Below are positions 17,249-27,076 of a DNA stretch of 45,833 bases, one piece after another (the first letter of the stretch is position 1; each line of letters opens with the position of its first letter). The notes beneath the pieces were generated by a model. It was given only the letters and a program-made list of their open reading frames with translations, had not been told where the DNA came from and searched no databases. This DNA is from Gammaproteobacteria bacterium bin55 (GTDB lineage Bacteria > Pseudomonadota > Gammaproteobacteria > Pseudomonadales > Azotimanducaceae), in contig MPMU01000009.1 in NCBI GenBank assembly GCA_002238665.1, positions 1 through 45,833 of the forward strand. Reading direction: 5' to 3'. A program made the position numbers and the translations under genes.

Positions 17249-18856
17249 TTGCCACCGTTTCTTGAAGTAAAGGATCTAAAAGTCAATTTCGGTAATACCG
17301 AAGCAGTGAGGGGAGTTTCATTCGAAATTGAAGAGGGTGAAACAGTTGCGTTAGTCGGTGAATCTGGATCAGGGAAGTCCGTGACCGCACTCTCCGTGCT
17401 TCAGCTACTCCCCTATCCTTTGGCAAGCCACCCTGCCGGGAGCATTAAGGTAGGAGGCATTGAGGTTATGGCAGCGTCGAAACAGACGTTGCTGGATATT
17501 CGTGGTGGTCAGGTTAGCATGATCTTCCAGGAGCCGATGACCTCCCTGAATCCTTTACACAAGATTTACAAGCAAGTCAGTGAAGCGCTAATCATCCACA
17601 AGGGAATGAATCGAGCGGAAGCCACCGAACGAACCCTTGATTTACTTCAGTTAGTGGGTTTGCAGAACGCCGAAGAGCGACTGGGTGCCTACCCCCATGA
17701 ACTTTCAGGCGGCCAACGTCAGCGTGTCATGATCGCCATGGCATTGGCGAATGAACCAAGGCTTCTTATCGCAGACGAACCAACAACTGCGCTGGATGTG
17801 ACCATTCAGGCACAGATTCTCAAGCTCTTAAAAGATTTACAAGCCCAACTGGGTATGGCGATTCTGCTGATCACCCACGATCTTGGCATCGTCCGAAACG
17901 TTGCTAACCGTGTTTGTGTCATGACCGATGGGCTAATCGTGGAAAGAGGGTCCAATGAGCAAATCTTTGGATCTCCTCAGCACGAGTACACGAAGCACCT
18001 GCTCGCTGCTGAACCGAAAGGCGAACCACTATCGACTAAAAAATCTTCACATGTGACTGCCGAAGCAGGCAAACTGAACGTGAAGTACACGATTGGCAAA
18101 GGTTGGTTAGGAAAATCTAAGTTCTTACACGCAGTTAAAGATGTGGATGTTACCGTCAGAGCTGGCGAAACGGTCGGTGTCGTGGGAGAGTCTGGATCGG
18201 GTAAAACCACTTTGGGTTTGGCGATGCTACGACTATTGCCTAGCGAAGGCGAACTGACCTTTGAAAGTAAAGACATCGGCACAATAAAAAGTAAGCAAGT
18301 CACTCCGCTTCGGAAAGACATGCAAATTGTGTTTCAAGATCCTTATGGAAGCTTGTCACCAAGAATGTCAGTACGACACATCATCGAAGAAGGTTTGAAA
18401 GTACACCAACCCGAGTTAACCTCTAAAGACAGAGAGGGGTTAGTCGCGGACATCATGACCGAAGTAGGTCTCGACCCTGCGATGATGGTACGGTATCCTC
18501 ACGAATTTTCAGGTGGGCAGCGTCAGCGGATATCGATTGCACGAGCCATGGTATTGCGCCCCAAATTTGTGGTATTGGACGAACCTACTTCAGCTCTCGA
18601 CATGTCTGTTCAGGCACAAATCGTCGACCTCTTGCGCAAACTGCAGGACGATCATAATCTCGCGTATTTATTCGTGAGTCACGACCTGAAAGTTGTACGC
18701 GCGCTTGCTAATTGGCTACTTGTGATGAAAGATGGCGTGGTCGTCGAACAGGGCAAAGCACACGATGTATTCACCAATCCAAGAACGCCCTACGCTAGGA
18801 CGTTGTTTGATGCTGCTCTGGATATGAAAGTCGACGAGGCTGTAGTCAGCCAGTAA
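17249..18856 (+). CDS. ABC transporter ATP-binding protein, two fused ATPase domains (peptide/nickel type)
   Basis: Tandem DppD-DppF-like fusion (YejF type), 535 residues, TTG start. First domain: GESGSGKSV, QEPMTSLNPLH, LSGGQRQRV, LLIADEPTTALDVTIQAQ. Second domain from about residue 275: GESGSGKTTLG, QDPYGSLSPRMSV, FSGGQRQRIS, VVLDEPTSALDMSVQAQ. Both sites look catalytically intact. No binding-protein or permease gene lies beside it. It sits between the hydrolase and a convergent dehydrogenase, so its membrane partners must be elsewhere. Confidence 0.9.
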   Translation: MPPFLEVKDLKVNFGNTEAVRGVSFEIEEGETVALVGESGSGKSVTALSVLQLLPYPLASHPAGSIKVGGIEVMAASKQTLLDIRGGQVSMIFQEPMTSLNPLHKIYKQVSEALIIHKGMNRAEATERTLDLLQLVGLQNAEERLGAYPHELSGGQRQRVMIAMALANEPRLLIADEPTTALDVTIQAQILKLLKDLQAQLGMAILLITHDLGIVRNVANRVCVMTDGLIVERGSNEQIFGSPQHEYTKHLLAAEPKGEPLSTKKSSHVTAEAGKLNVKYTIGKGWLGKSKFLHAVKDVDVTVRAGETVGVVGESGSGKTTLGLAMLRLLPSEGELTFESKDIGTIKSKQVTPLRKDMQIVFQDPYGSLSPRMSVRHIIEEGLKVHQPELTSKDREGLVADIMTEVGLDPAMMVRYPHEFSGGQRQRISIARAMVLRPKFVVLDEPTSALDMSVQAQIVDLLRKLQDDHNLAYLFVSHDLKVVRALANWLLVMKDGVVVEQGKAHDVFTNPRTPYARTLFDAALDMKVDEAVVSQ

Positions 18857-18924
18857 ACACTGGAATTGCTGGATTCCCGGATACACAGACCGGGGGCGTA
18901 CATCTACCTCAAATTTAAGAGCTT

Positions 18925-19989
18925 CTAGCTGGCTTCCGTCGGAATCTGCTCTACAGCCAACCCCACCGCTTTCGCAGAGTTCATCAGTTCTTTCCAGGTA
19001 GTGTCATCAATTGGGATCCCATCCCTTGATCGTTCTTCCATCCGTTGCTGTTCTGGTTCTCCTGCGATTAGCACAGGCAGTGATTCATCTATTGGGGAAG
19101 TGTCGTGCATATATTCAACCATTGCTTCCACTTCTGACGCAAATCGATCGGTCCCGCCAAAAACAACGGGGTCAATCGTGACTGAAAACATGTTGTTGAT
19201 TGAAACACCAGGTCGCTCATTTCCAGGTTGCATCGTTTTGTGTGCTACCAATGCACCACCGAGTAGTTCGCACATAAATGCCAATCCAAATCCCTTATAT
19301 GAACCAAATGGCAGTAATGCACCTCGAGGCGCTTCGAATAGAGTTTTGGCCGCATTGGTCGGAGTACCTTCGTGATCGATGAGAGAACCTTCGCGAACAT
19401 CGTGTCCAGCGTTGTAAGCCACACGAACTTTTCCAGCTGCAATAAAACTGGTTGCCATATCGAGCACTATCGGTAACTTTCCTTCCCTCGGGACTGCACA
19501 GCAGAAAGGATTGGTTTGTAAACGAGCTTCTTTCCCTCCGAACGGAGCTACGATCGGTCCATGACCAACCACATTCACAAAGTGAATACTCACCAAACCA
19601 GCCTCAGCACACTGCTCACCGTAGGTACCAATTCGGCCGATGTGGTGCGCGTTATGAAGACCGACACTTGCAAGTCCATGTTCCTTGGTCTTTTCTATAG
19701 CGATATCCATCGCTTCCTTGGCAACCACTTGACCGAGTCCACACTGTCCGTCGACTAAAGTAACCGCTCCGTGTTCTGACTCAATTTTTGCATGTGCGCT
19801 TACCTGGAGATTTCCTCGTAAAAGGCTGTGTACGTACGACGGAATCATGCCAACCCCGTGCGAATCATGTCCTTTCAAGTTCGCAAGCACCAGATGATCA
19901 GCGGTCGTACGGGCATCTGCTTCTGTCGCACCACCGGCCACAAAAATCTCAGTGGAAAACTTAGTAAGAGGTTCTGCGTGTATTTTCAA
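18925..19989 (-). CDS. Malate/L-lactate (Ldh2-type) NAD(P)-dependent dehydrogenase
   Basis: Member of the Ldh2/MdhII/YlbC oxidoreductase family, which reduces or oxidises 2-oxo/2-hydroxy acids (malate, lactate, ureidoglycolate, sulfolactate, delta1-piperideine-2-carboxylate). 354 residues. Conserved blocks: LKGHDSHGVGM with the catalytic histidine, NAHHIGRIG, TNPFCCAVP, VLDMATSFIAAGKV and GSYKGFGLAF. The exact substrate is not resolved. It is divergent from the ABC importer operon at 20178, with 188 bases between, so the two may share control. Confidence 0.85.
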   Translation of the reverse strand: MKIHAEPLTKFSTEIFVAGGATEADARTTADHLVLANLKGHDSHGVGMIPSYVHSLLRGNLQVSAHAKIESEHGAVTLVDGQCGLGQVVAKEAMDIAIEKTKEHGLASVGLHNAHHIGRIGTYGEQCAEAGLVSIHFVNVVGHGPIVAPFGGKEARLQTNPFCCAVPREGKLPIVLDMATSFIAAGKVRVAYNAGHDVREGSLIDHEGTPTNAAKTLFEAPRGALLPFGSYKGFGLAFMCELLGGALVAHKTMQPGNERPGVSINNMFSVTIDPVVFGGTDRFASEVEAMVEYMHDTSPIDESLPVLIAGEPEQQRMEERSRDGIPIDDTTWKELMNSAKAVGLAVEQIPTEAS

Positions 19990-20177
19990 ATCAGGAAACC
20001 AAAGTGCATGAGTAATGGGGTGGAGAATTATGGACTTAGTAACCGGACGGATGTGAATACCACGGAATATCCCATACAGACTTTGAATTTCAATAAGACT
20101 TCCGTTTCAGGTAGCATAATAACCACACAATCTAAGGTAGCTGTGATTTGGTTGCCTTAATCAAGTTTTGGAAGTAG

Positions 20178-22172
20178 ATGTCTCACCTGACGACTAAATT
20201 CATCATTTTTCTTCTAGGTGTCCTTTGGACATTCTCGACGAATGCTGAAGAAGAAAAGGAACAATGGCCAATTGAGTGGTACGAACCATTTAAGACAGCT
20301 TCTGAAATTGGTCTAACAGAGTTTCAACAAAGTCCCTATCTGGTCGATCAAGATTTACCACCAATAGAAGAGCGTCTTCCCGTCGATCCCATCGTCGTAT
20401 ACCCGTTGAAGGAAACTGGTAAGTACGGCGGAACAGCGCATATCGTGAATAACGATCTTTGGCAATTCTTTAATTGGGAAGCCGCTCTAACAATCTCTGC
20501 CGACATGAGCTCCTTTTTCCCAAATCTTGCAGAGTGGTATGAACTCTCCGAAGACGGGCGGAGCTTGACTATCAAACTCAGAGAAGGCATCCGCTGGTCA
20601 GACGGCGAACCATTGAAAAGCGATGACTTTATCTTCACGTTCATGCATTTGTGGCACAACAAAGAGTATCAGTCTGAAACATATCGACTAATAAGGGGAG
20701 TCAGAGCCATCAAGATAGATGAGCTGACCTTCCGATATGACTTTCCAAGACCTAGACCACTGTTCGTGAACTTCGTCGCGCAGTACGGTGATTTCATGAT
20801 TGATCCTTCGCATTACATGAAGCAGTTCCACCCGGACTTTACCACCAAAGAGGAATTGGAGGCAAGAGTCAAAGAATATGACATGTTTAACTGGACCCAG
20901 TTGGTCAACGATATTCGGCGAGAAGGTAGTGAACAGAGCGTGCATGTACCTACACTACGGGCCTATAAGCTGGTCGAAGCGTCACCATCCAGGCGTAAAT
21001 ACGTCCGAAACCCCTACTACTACAAAGTCGATCCCGAGGGTCGGCAACTCCCATACATTGATGCGTTTAGTAGCGAGGTTGTCCAAGAACATGAGATCAT
21101 GGCAGCAATGGCTTCCGCTGGCCAATTGGATTTTGCGGCCTTTCAAATGCGTACGCAAGATATCCCTCTATTGAAGCTTGGCGAACGAAACGACATCATC
21201 AAGGTTCATATATGGAAGCGGCTGCATTCGAGCGATGTTGCGATCCAGCCCAATTACAACCACGAGGACGAACGTCTCCAGGAACTGTACTTCGACCTTC
21301 GTTTTCGCCGAGCGCTGTCACATGCGATAAATCGAGATGAAATCAATGACATCGTGTATTTCGGTGAAGGTACACCACGACAGGTCACGGTTCACCCGAC
21401 GAGCCGATTTTTTAAACCTCATTACGCGACACCCTTCCTAGAGTATGATCCAGAAAAGTCACGCGCCTTGTTAGACGAAATTGGACTTGTTGATGTCGAT
21501 GGGGACGGTTACCGGGAACACAAGGATGGCTCACCGCTCACGATCACCCTAGAGTTCTACGACTTCGAGACACCGAAAGGGATCACGATGGAACTGGTGC
21601 TCGAATATTGGCGGGAGGTCGGAATCTCGCTCAACCTCAAGAATGTGAACGGTGATCTACAACGAGAACGTGCGATAGCTGGAAAAATGGAAATGACCCT
21701 TTGGCATGCAGATCGTGTCACCGATATCCTGTTTCCTCTGTTTCCCGATTGGTGGGTAGCTAGATCCATCAGTTGGGATCGCGGTATGTGGAATGATTGG
21801 TCCCGCTGGTACATGAAACGCGGACAGAAGACACCATCGGTCGGGTTTCAACCAAATCCGATTTGGCATCTCAAAGGTGAAAGAATCAAAGGCCTAGGCA
21901 CCGAACCCCCTCCCGCGATGCGTCAACTCCAAGATTGGACCGATCAAATGTGGGAAACCATGGACGAGGCAGAACGCCTCAGAATCGGTCAACAAATTCT
22001 CGAAGGAGGAGTAGAGAACCTCTGGGTGATTGGTACGGTCGGTTTAGCGCCGCATCCAGTCGTCGTTTCTAAACGCTTGAAGGGCGTACCTCTTGAAGGA
22101 ATCTGGGGATGGGACAACCGATGGACGCTAGCGAATCATCCGCACACTTGGTATATCGACGAAGGTCAGTAG
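20178..22172 (+). CDS. ABC transporter substrate-binding protein, family 5, long form
   Basis: Periplasmic solute-binding protein of the peptide/nickel/opine family (SBP_bac_5). 664 residues, longer than DppA/OppA (about 535). A signal peptide ends at about residue 23 (FLLGVLWTFSTNA). The start of the ligand domain reads GKYGGTAHIV, followed by LAEWYELSEDGRSLTIKLREG and IRWSDGEPLKSDDF. DLRFRRALSHAINRDEIN is the usual second signature. The long subtype with an N-terminal pre-domain (TEFQQSPYLV...LPPIEERLP) also occurs among binding proteins for oligosaccharides or opines, so peptide specificity should not be assumed. First gene of a seven-gene operon. Confidence 0.88.
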   Translation: MSHLTTKFIIFLLGVLWTFSTNAEEEKEQWPIEWYEPFKTASEIGLTEFQQSPYLVDQDLPPIEERLPVDPIVVYPLKETGKYGGTAHIVNNDLWQFFNWEAALTISADMSSFFPNLAEWYELSEDGRSLTIKLREGIRWSDGEPLKSDDFIFTFMHLWHNKEYQSETYRLIRGVRAIKIDELTFRYDFPRPRPLFVNFVAQYGDFMIDPSHYMKQFHPDFTTKEELEARVKEYDMFNWTQLVNDIRREGSEQSVHVPTLRAYKLVEASPSRRKYVRNPYYYKVDPEGRQLPYIDAFSSEVVQEHEIMAAMASAGQLDFAAFQMRTQDIPLLKLGERNDIIKVHIWKRLHSSDVAIQPNYNHEDERLQELYFDLRFRRALSHAINRDEINDIVYFGEGTPRQVTVHPTSRFFKPHYATPFLEYDPEKSRALLDEIGLVDVDGDGYREHKDGSPLTITLEFYDFETPKGITMELVLEYWREVGISLNLKNVNGDLQRERAIAGKMEMTLWHADRVTDILFPLFPDWWVARSISWDRGMWNDWSRWYMKRGQKTPSVGFQPNPIWHLKGERIKGLGTEPPPAMRQLQDWTDQMWETMDEAERLRIGQQILEGGVENLWVIGTVGLAPHPVVVSKRLKGVPLEGIWGWDNRWTLANHPHTWYIDEGQ

Positions 22173-22176
22173 AGTA

Positions 22177-23211
22177 GTGTTGCGTTCGATCCTGAAACCC
22201 TTTCAAGTAGTCAGTGCGCGCGTGCGCTCAATGAACTATGTCACGCGTCGGATTCTTGGAATGTTTCCGACGTTGTTTTTTATCTCAATCATCGTGTTTG
22301 TCATCATCGACTTGCCGCCGGGCGACATCGTCACATCCAGACTGGATCGCATGGAAGCGCAGGGAGTCGAGGCTTCTCCTGAATACGTTCGTAATCTGAG
22401 AGCACGTTATGATTTAGATAAACCTTTGTATTTGCAGTATTTATTTTGGATTGGAAAATTTGTTACAGGAGATTTAGGATACTCGTTCTTTTACTCCAAA
22501 CCGGTCAATGAACTGGTTTGGGAAAGACTCGGGTATACGCTACTTATCACAGTAGCAGCGCTCTTCTTTACATGGATCGTTGCTCTACCGTTCGGTATCT
22601 ATTCGGCGGTAAAGCAGTATTCAATTGGTGATTATTTCATCACCGTAGTAGCCCTTGTGGGCCTAGCTACGCCCAATTTCCTTCTCGCGCTCTTAGTCAT
22701 GTATTTCTCGTCGGAGTACTTTGGCGTGAGTATTGGTGGATTATTCTCGGTTGAATATCGAGACGAAGTCTGGTCACTCGACAAAGTCATGGACATGCTG
22801 TTCAGACTCTGGATTCCAGCTAGTGTGGTAGGTATGGGTGGAACCGCCGTTACCATGCGACTGCTTCGGGCCAATCTTTTGGATGAGCTGAATAAACCTT
22901 ATGTGGTAACCGCACGAGCCAAAGGCGTAAAACCGTTGAAGCTCATTCTGAAGTATCCCTTGCGAATTGCCATCAATCCTTTCATAAGTACTGTCGGACT
23001 GTTGCTCCCTACGTTAATTTCCGGGGAAGCGATCGTGTCGGTAGTGCTCAACTTACCGACAACAGGTCGTATGTTGTTGGACGCATTGCTCGCACAGGAT
23101 ATGTACCTTGCAGGTAGTTTCTTGATGCTATTGGCAATTTTGACTGTCGTTGGAATGTTGATTTCTGATCTCATACTAGCTTGGTCGGACCCAAGGATTC
23201 GTTATGAGTGA
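22177..23211 (+). CDS. ABC transporter permease, DppB type
   Basis: First inner-membrane permease of the importer. It begins with tandem GTG-TTG codons four bases after the binding-protein stop; an internal ATG at 22231 (MNYVTRRILGMFPTLFFI) matches the common family N-terminus and could be the true start. Six hydrophobic segments. The EAA-type loop contacting the ATPases is RLLRANLLDELNKPYVVTAR followed by AKGVKPLKLILKYPLR, then GLLLPTLISGEAIVS. It overlaps the next permease by eight bases. Confidence 0.9.
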   Translation: MLRSILKPFQVVSARVRSMNYVTRRILGMFPTLFFISIIVFVIIDLPPGDIVTSRLDRMEAQGVEASPEYVRNLRARYDLDKPLYLQYLFWIGKFVTGDLGYSFFYSKPVNELVWERLGYTLLITVAALFFTWIVALPFGIYSAVKQYSIGDYFITVVALVGLATPNFLLALLVMYFSSEYFGVSIGGLFSVEYRDEVWSLDKVMDMLFRLWIPASVVGMGGTAVTMRLLRANLLDELNKPYVVTARAKGVKPLKLILKYPLRIAINPFISTVGLLLPTLISGEAIVSVVLNLPTTGRMLLDALLAQDMYLAGSFLMLLAILTVVGMLISDLILAWSDPRIRYE

Positions 23212-24355
23212 CGTAGCACAAGCAACCATCGCCCCAGAGTCTCCGGCTCAACAAGCCTTACTTACACCGAGTCAGCTTGCGTGGAAACGATTTAAGCGAC
23301 ATCGACTCGCGTTAATCAGTGGGCTTTTTCTAGTGATTCTTTACTTAATCACTGGTTTCGCGGAGTTCTTTGCGCCGTATGAGAAAACTACTCGCAATAT
23401 CAAGGCGATTTATGCTCCACCGATGTCCATAGATTTTTTTGATACAGAAGGCAATTTTCAGTTCCGACCCTTTACCTATGGCTACACACTCACGATCGAT
23501 GAGGTCACTTGGGCACGAAAATACATAGAGGATCCTAAGCAAAAGTTTGACTTTTATTTCTTCTCCCGCGGAGAGTCATACGAGTTCTGGAATCTCTTCA
23601 AGGCCGATTTCCACTTTTTCGTTGTCAAGGATGAAGACGGTAGACTTGGCTACTTCCATCTACTTGGTACTGATCAGCTCGGACGCGACGTACTGTCCCG
23701 CGTGCTTTATGGAGGTAGGGTCTCCCTGTCGATTGGTTTAATAGGGATCGGTCTTACCCTTTTCCTCGGTGTTTTATTGGGTGGTTTTGCAGGCTATATT
23801 GGTGGATTTGTCGATCGAGTCGTTCAGAGGATCATCGAAGTCATTCAGTCGCTACCGACGCTACCGCTCTGGATGTCCTTGACAGCTGCGCTTCCCGCAC
23901 ACTGGTCTTCAATACGGGTCTATTTCGGGGTCACCTTGATACTTTCCTTTTTCGGTTGGACAGCTCTTGCGAGGCAAGTCCGGGGACGTTTTTTAGCGCT
24001 TCGAGATGAAGATTTCATAGTCGCAGCAAGGCTGATCGGCGGTGGTAATACACGCGTCATTTTCAAACATATGATGCCGAACTTTATGAGTCATACCATC
24101 ACTACGGCGACGTTGGCAGTACCCGGCATGATCCTGGGAGAAACCGCGCTGAGCTTTTTAGGCATTGGATTACGACCTCCTATCGTAAGTTGGGGAGTCC
24201 TTATGAAAGAAGCCCAGAACTATCAAGTCATCGTTATGACTCCCTGGATTCTGTTCCCAGGGTTGTTTGTTGTCTTGGCTGTCATGGCATACAACCTACT
24301 TGGCGACGGTTTACGTGATGCCGCAGACCCCCATAACATCGGTGGACTCAAGTGA
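23204..24355 (+). CDS. ABC transporter permease, DppC type
   Basis: Second permease, 383 residues, longer than typical DppC (about 300) because of an extra stretch of roughly 90 residues between the first membrane helix and the conserved LLGTDQLGRDVLSRVLYGGR motif. That stretch is rich in Phe/Tyr and lies in the periplasm by topology. The EAA loop is RDEDFIVAARLIGGGNTRVIFKH, followed by LGETALSFLGIGLRPP. The stop overlaps the next gene's GTG (GTGA). The insert probably faces the long-form binding protein. Confidence 0.9.
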   Translation: MSDVAQATIAPESPAQQALLTPSQLAWKRFKRHRLALISGLFLVILYLITGFAEFFAPYEKTTRNIKAIYAPPMSIDFFDTEGNFQFRPFTYGYTLTIDEVTWARKYIEDPKQKFDFYFFSRGESYEFWNLFKADFHFFVVKDEDGRLGYFHLLGTDQLGRDVLSRVLYGGRVSLSIGLIGIGLTLFLGVLLGGFAGYIGGFVDRVVQRIIEVIQSLPTLPLWMSLTAALPAHWSSIRVYFGVTLILSFFGWTALARQVRGRFLALRDEDFIVAARLIGGGNTRVIFKHMMPNFMSHTITTATLAVPGMILGETALSFLGIGLRPPIVSWGVLMKEAQNYQVIVMTPWILFPGLFVVLAVMAYNLLGDGLRDAADPHNIGGLK

Positions 24356-25320
24356 CAGATAACGTACTCGAAATCCGCGATCTGGGTGTCGAGTTTAAAA
24401 CCGATACAGGAACCACTAACGCTCTTCGTGGAGTGAATTTTGACGTGCCTCGTGGGAAGGTCACTGCAATCGTAGGCGAGTCTGGGTCCGGGAAGTCTGT
24501 AACCGCAAATTGCATCATGCGCCTGATCCAACGACCTGGTCGTATTACCTCCGGGTCAATATTGTTTAATCCGACCTCAACTGAGAGTTTTGACATCGTT
24601 GCACTACCCGATAAAGATTCTCTGATCTACGAGTTGCGCGGTGGTTTAATCAGCATGGTCTTCCAGGAACCTATGACTGCTTTATCTCCAGTTCATAAGG
24701 TAGGTGATCAGGTCAGCGAGGCAATTCTCTGTCATCGAAATGTGTCCAAGGCGGAGGCGTGGGAAGAAGCCGCTGAGATGCTAAATCATGTCGGGATTGA
24801 GGATGTATCGCGCAGAATCAATATGTACCCGTTCGAGTTCTCAGGTGGCATGCGACAACGAGTCGTCATTGCTACTGCGCTTGTTTGCCATCCAGAAGTG
24901 TTGATCTGTGACGAACCTACAACTGCGTTGGATGTCACTATTCAAGCAGAGATTTTGACATTGATCAAGCGATTGCAGACTGAGCTCAATAACTCCATAC
25001 TGTTTATCACGCACGATATTGGCGTAGTCGCGCAGATCTCTGATTATGTGGTGGTCATGTACCAGGGCCGCGTACTCGAAATCGGCTCAACCCACCAAGT
25101 CTTAAAAGACCCGAAACATCCCTATACTCAAGGATTGCTAGCTGCAATTCCTGGGATCGCACCACCCGACCAACGACTTTCCACTATATCGGATGTGGTC
25201 GGAGACATTGACATCACCACCGCTTATCCGTTGACCACTTTAAGCGATGGTCGTAAGGTTAGTTTGCCCCAAGAAGCACTGAGAAAGTTCAGTATTCGCC
25301 GTACAAGTGAAACGTTGTGA
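24352..25320 (+). CDS. ABC transporter ATP-binding protein, DppD type
   Basis: 322 residues, GTG start overlapping the permease stop. Walker A GESGSGKSVTA, Q-loop QEPMTALSPVHK, signature FSGGMRQRVV, Walker B VLICDEPTTALDVTIQ, switch histidine ITHDIGVV. The C-terminal extension HPYTQGLLAAIPG is the oligopeptide-type tail; the Fe-S-type cysteine motif of some DppD proteins is not seen. It overlaps the second ATPase gene by four bases. Confidence 0.92.
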   Translation: MTDNVLEIRDLGVEFKTDTGTTNALRGVNFDVPRGKVTAIVGESGSGKSVTANCIMRLIQRPGRITSGSILFNPTSTESFDIVALPDKDSLIYELRGGLISMVFQEPMTALSPVHKVGDQVSEAILCHRNVSKAEAWEEAAEMLNHVGIEDVSRRINMYPFEFSGGMRQRVVIATALVCHPEVLICDEPTTALDVTIQAEILTLIKRLQTELNNSILFITHDIGVVAQISDYVVVMYQGRVLEIGSTHQVLKDPKHPYTQGLLAAIPGIAPPDQRLSTISDVVGDIDITTAYPLTTLSDGRKVSLPQEALRKFSIRRTSETL

Positions 25321-26132
25321 ACGACGTTGTCCTAAAAGTTAGAGACCTCAACAAGTCTTTCGATGGCGTGCCCGCTATTCAAGACATCTCGTTTGATCTA
25401 TTCAGAGCAGAGACCCTGGGAATCGTCGGTGAGTCTGGCTCAGGTAAAACCACGCTTGCACGCTGCATACTACGAGCGATTGAACCAGATTCTGGTCATG
25501 TTGAATTTCTAAGTGACGATGGCAAGGTGGATCTTCTCAAGCTAAGACACAAAGCGATGCTCCCACTGCGCCGCGAAATGCAAATGGTTTTTCAGGATCC
25601 CTATGCATCTCTAAATCCTCGCATGACAGTTCGAGAAATCATTGAAGAGCCGCTGGTTATTCATGGAGTTAAGAGCAAAGCAAAACGGTTAGAAAGGATT
25701 CGCGAGATTCTGGACTTGGTGCAGTTGGACCATGACTCACTTTACCGTTTTCCACACGCATTCTCGGGCGGACAACGACAGCGAATTGGCATCGCAAGAG
25801 CTTTAATTCTTCGACCTAAGATGGTAGTCTGCGACGAGACTGTGTCCGCTTTGGATGTTTCGGTTCAGGCGCAAATCATTAACCTCCTTGAGGACCTACA
25901 GAGGGAATTACACCTCACGTATATGTTCGTTGCACACGATCTAGCAGTGGTTCGACACATCTGTGACCGAGTCCTTGTGATGCATCGTGGTAAAGTCGTC
26001 GAAAGCGGAACCATTGATCAAGTATTCGATCATCCACAACAGAATTACACCAAGCTGCTACTTTCTGCCATACCTTCTCCTGACCCTGATGTGCGCTTGA
26101 ACCCACTTGATCGAAGGACGCTAGGTTTGTAA
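25317..26132 (+). CDS. ABC transporter ATP-binding protein, DppF type
   Basis: Second ATPase of the importer, 271 residues, GTG start overlapping the DppD-type stop. Walker A GESGSGKTTLA, QDPYASLNPRMTV, FSGGQRQRIG, Walker B MVVCDETVSALDVSVQ and AHDLAVV are present. Walker B has DET rather than the usual DEP, which leaves the catalytic glutamate in place. The stop codon shares a base with the ATG of the lactonase gene (TAATG). Confidence 0.92.
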   Translation: MNDVVLKVRDLNKSFDGVPAIQDISFDLFRAETLGIVGESGSGKTTLARCILRAIEPDSGHVEFLSDDGKVDLLKLRHKAMLPLRREMQMVFQDPYASLNPRMTVREIIEEPLVIHGVKSKAKRLERIREILDLVQLDHDSLYRFPHAFSGGQRQRIGIARALILRPKMVVCDETVSALDVSVQAQIINLLEDLQRELHLTYMFVAHDLAVVRHICDRVLVMHRGKVVESGTIDQVFDHPQQNYTKLLLSAIPSPDPDVRLNPLDRRTLGL

Positions 26133-26992
26133 TGACCGTAAACACTATCACCGAAGGTTATGGACTCGTAGAAGGGCCTGTTTGGCACGAAAAACTGGGG
26201 CTCCTGTTCAGCGACGTTCTGTTTGGAGGAGTTTATTCGACCTCTGACAGTGGCGAGGTGGAGACCATATTCTCACATCGACGTGGGATTGGTGGTATGT
26301 CCATTCATGTATCGGAAGGTCTGGTAGTCAGTGGTAGGAATATCAGCTTTAAACCATTTGACTCTGATACGTCAATCGTGCTTCTAGATCGTGATGAAGA
26401 GAACGGTAACGTTGGATACAACGATATCACAACAGACTCTAAGGGCAGAATCTATGCTGGATCATTAGGGTCCAGTCCAGTGTTTGACGACGGACGTGAA
26501 CCGCAAGCCGGAAATCTTTATTTGATTGATCTAGACGGAACATCTAGAGTTGTGGCAGAAGACATACAACTAACCAACGGCTTAGGATTTTCGCCGGACA
26601 ACAAAATTCTCTACCACGCGGATTCAAGAAGACAGGCGGTTTGTTGCTATGACGTTCTTGAAAACGGTGACTTGGGTCCCAAGCAGACATTCGCGGAATT
26701 TGATCAAGGGGCACCTGACGGGCTAGTGGTTGCTACAGATGGCACCGTGTGGGTAGCTAATGCCAGTGCGGGTCGAGTCGACGTATTTTCCAATTCAGGT
26801 GCTTTCAGTCACAGTATCCAAATTCCGTTACCGATGTGCACCAGCGTATGCTTTGGTGGCTCGGACTTAAGCACGTTGTACATCGTTTCTGGATCTAATG
26901 GCGTGGAGGGTGATCGAAGAGGAGGAGTGTATTCCGTAAGTACGGAAGTCAGCGGCATCCCCGTACCACTGGCAAAGGTGGCATTACCTTAG
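26132..26992 (+). CDS. SMP-30/gluconolactonase family lactonase
   Basis: Six-bladed propeller lactonase of the SMP-30/gluconolactonase/regucalcin family, 286 residues, no signal peptide. The metal-ligand regions are visible: EGPVWH near residue 14 (Glu), NDITTDSKGRIYAGS, LTNGLGFSPDNKILY (Asn) and GAPDGLVVATDGTVWVAN (Asp). Members open sugar lactones or related esters. Coupling to the importer (TAATG) suggests that the imported compound, or its first oxidation product, is a lactone, so sugar-like substrates are plausible alternatives to peptides. Confidence 0.85.
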   Translation: MTVNTITEGYGLVEGPVWHEKLGLLFSDVLFGGVYSTSDSGEVETIFSHRRGIGGMSIHVSEGLVVSGRNISFKPFDSDTSIVLLDRDEENGNVGYNDITTDSKGRIYAGSLGSSPVFDDGREPQAGNLYLIDLDGTSRVVAEDIQLTNGLGFSPDNKILYHADSRRQAVCCYDVLENGDLGPKQTFAEFDQGAPDGLVVATDGTVWVANASAGRVDVFSNSGAFSHSIQIPLPMCTSVCFGGSDLSTLYIVSGSNGVEGDRRGGVYSVSTEVSGIPVPLAKVALP

Positions 26993-27076
26993 TTCATTCA
27001 TGGCACTCTTAGGTTGTCTCAGACTGCCTCGTCCGTAAAATGTTTTTTCTCATTCAATTTTCAATCTGGTAAATAT

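Noticed and set aside
18857-18924. Small hairpins (GGAAT/ATTCC, CCCGG/CCGGG) after the fused ATPase gene as a terminator
   Set aside because: Stems of only five base pairs, which are common by chance.
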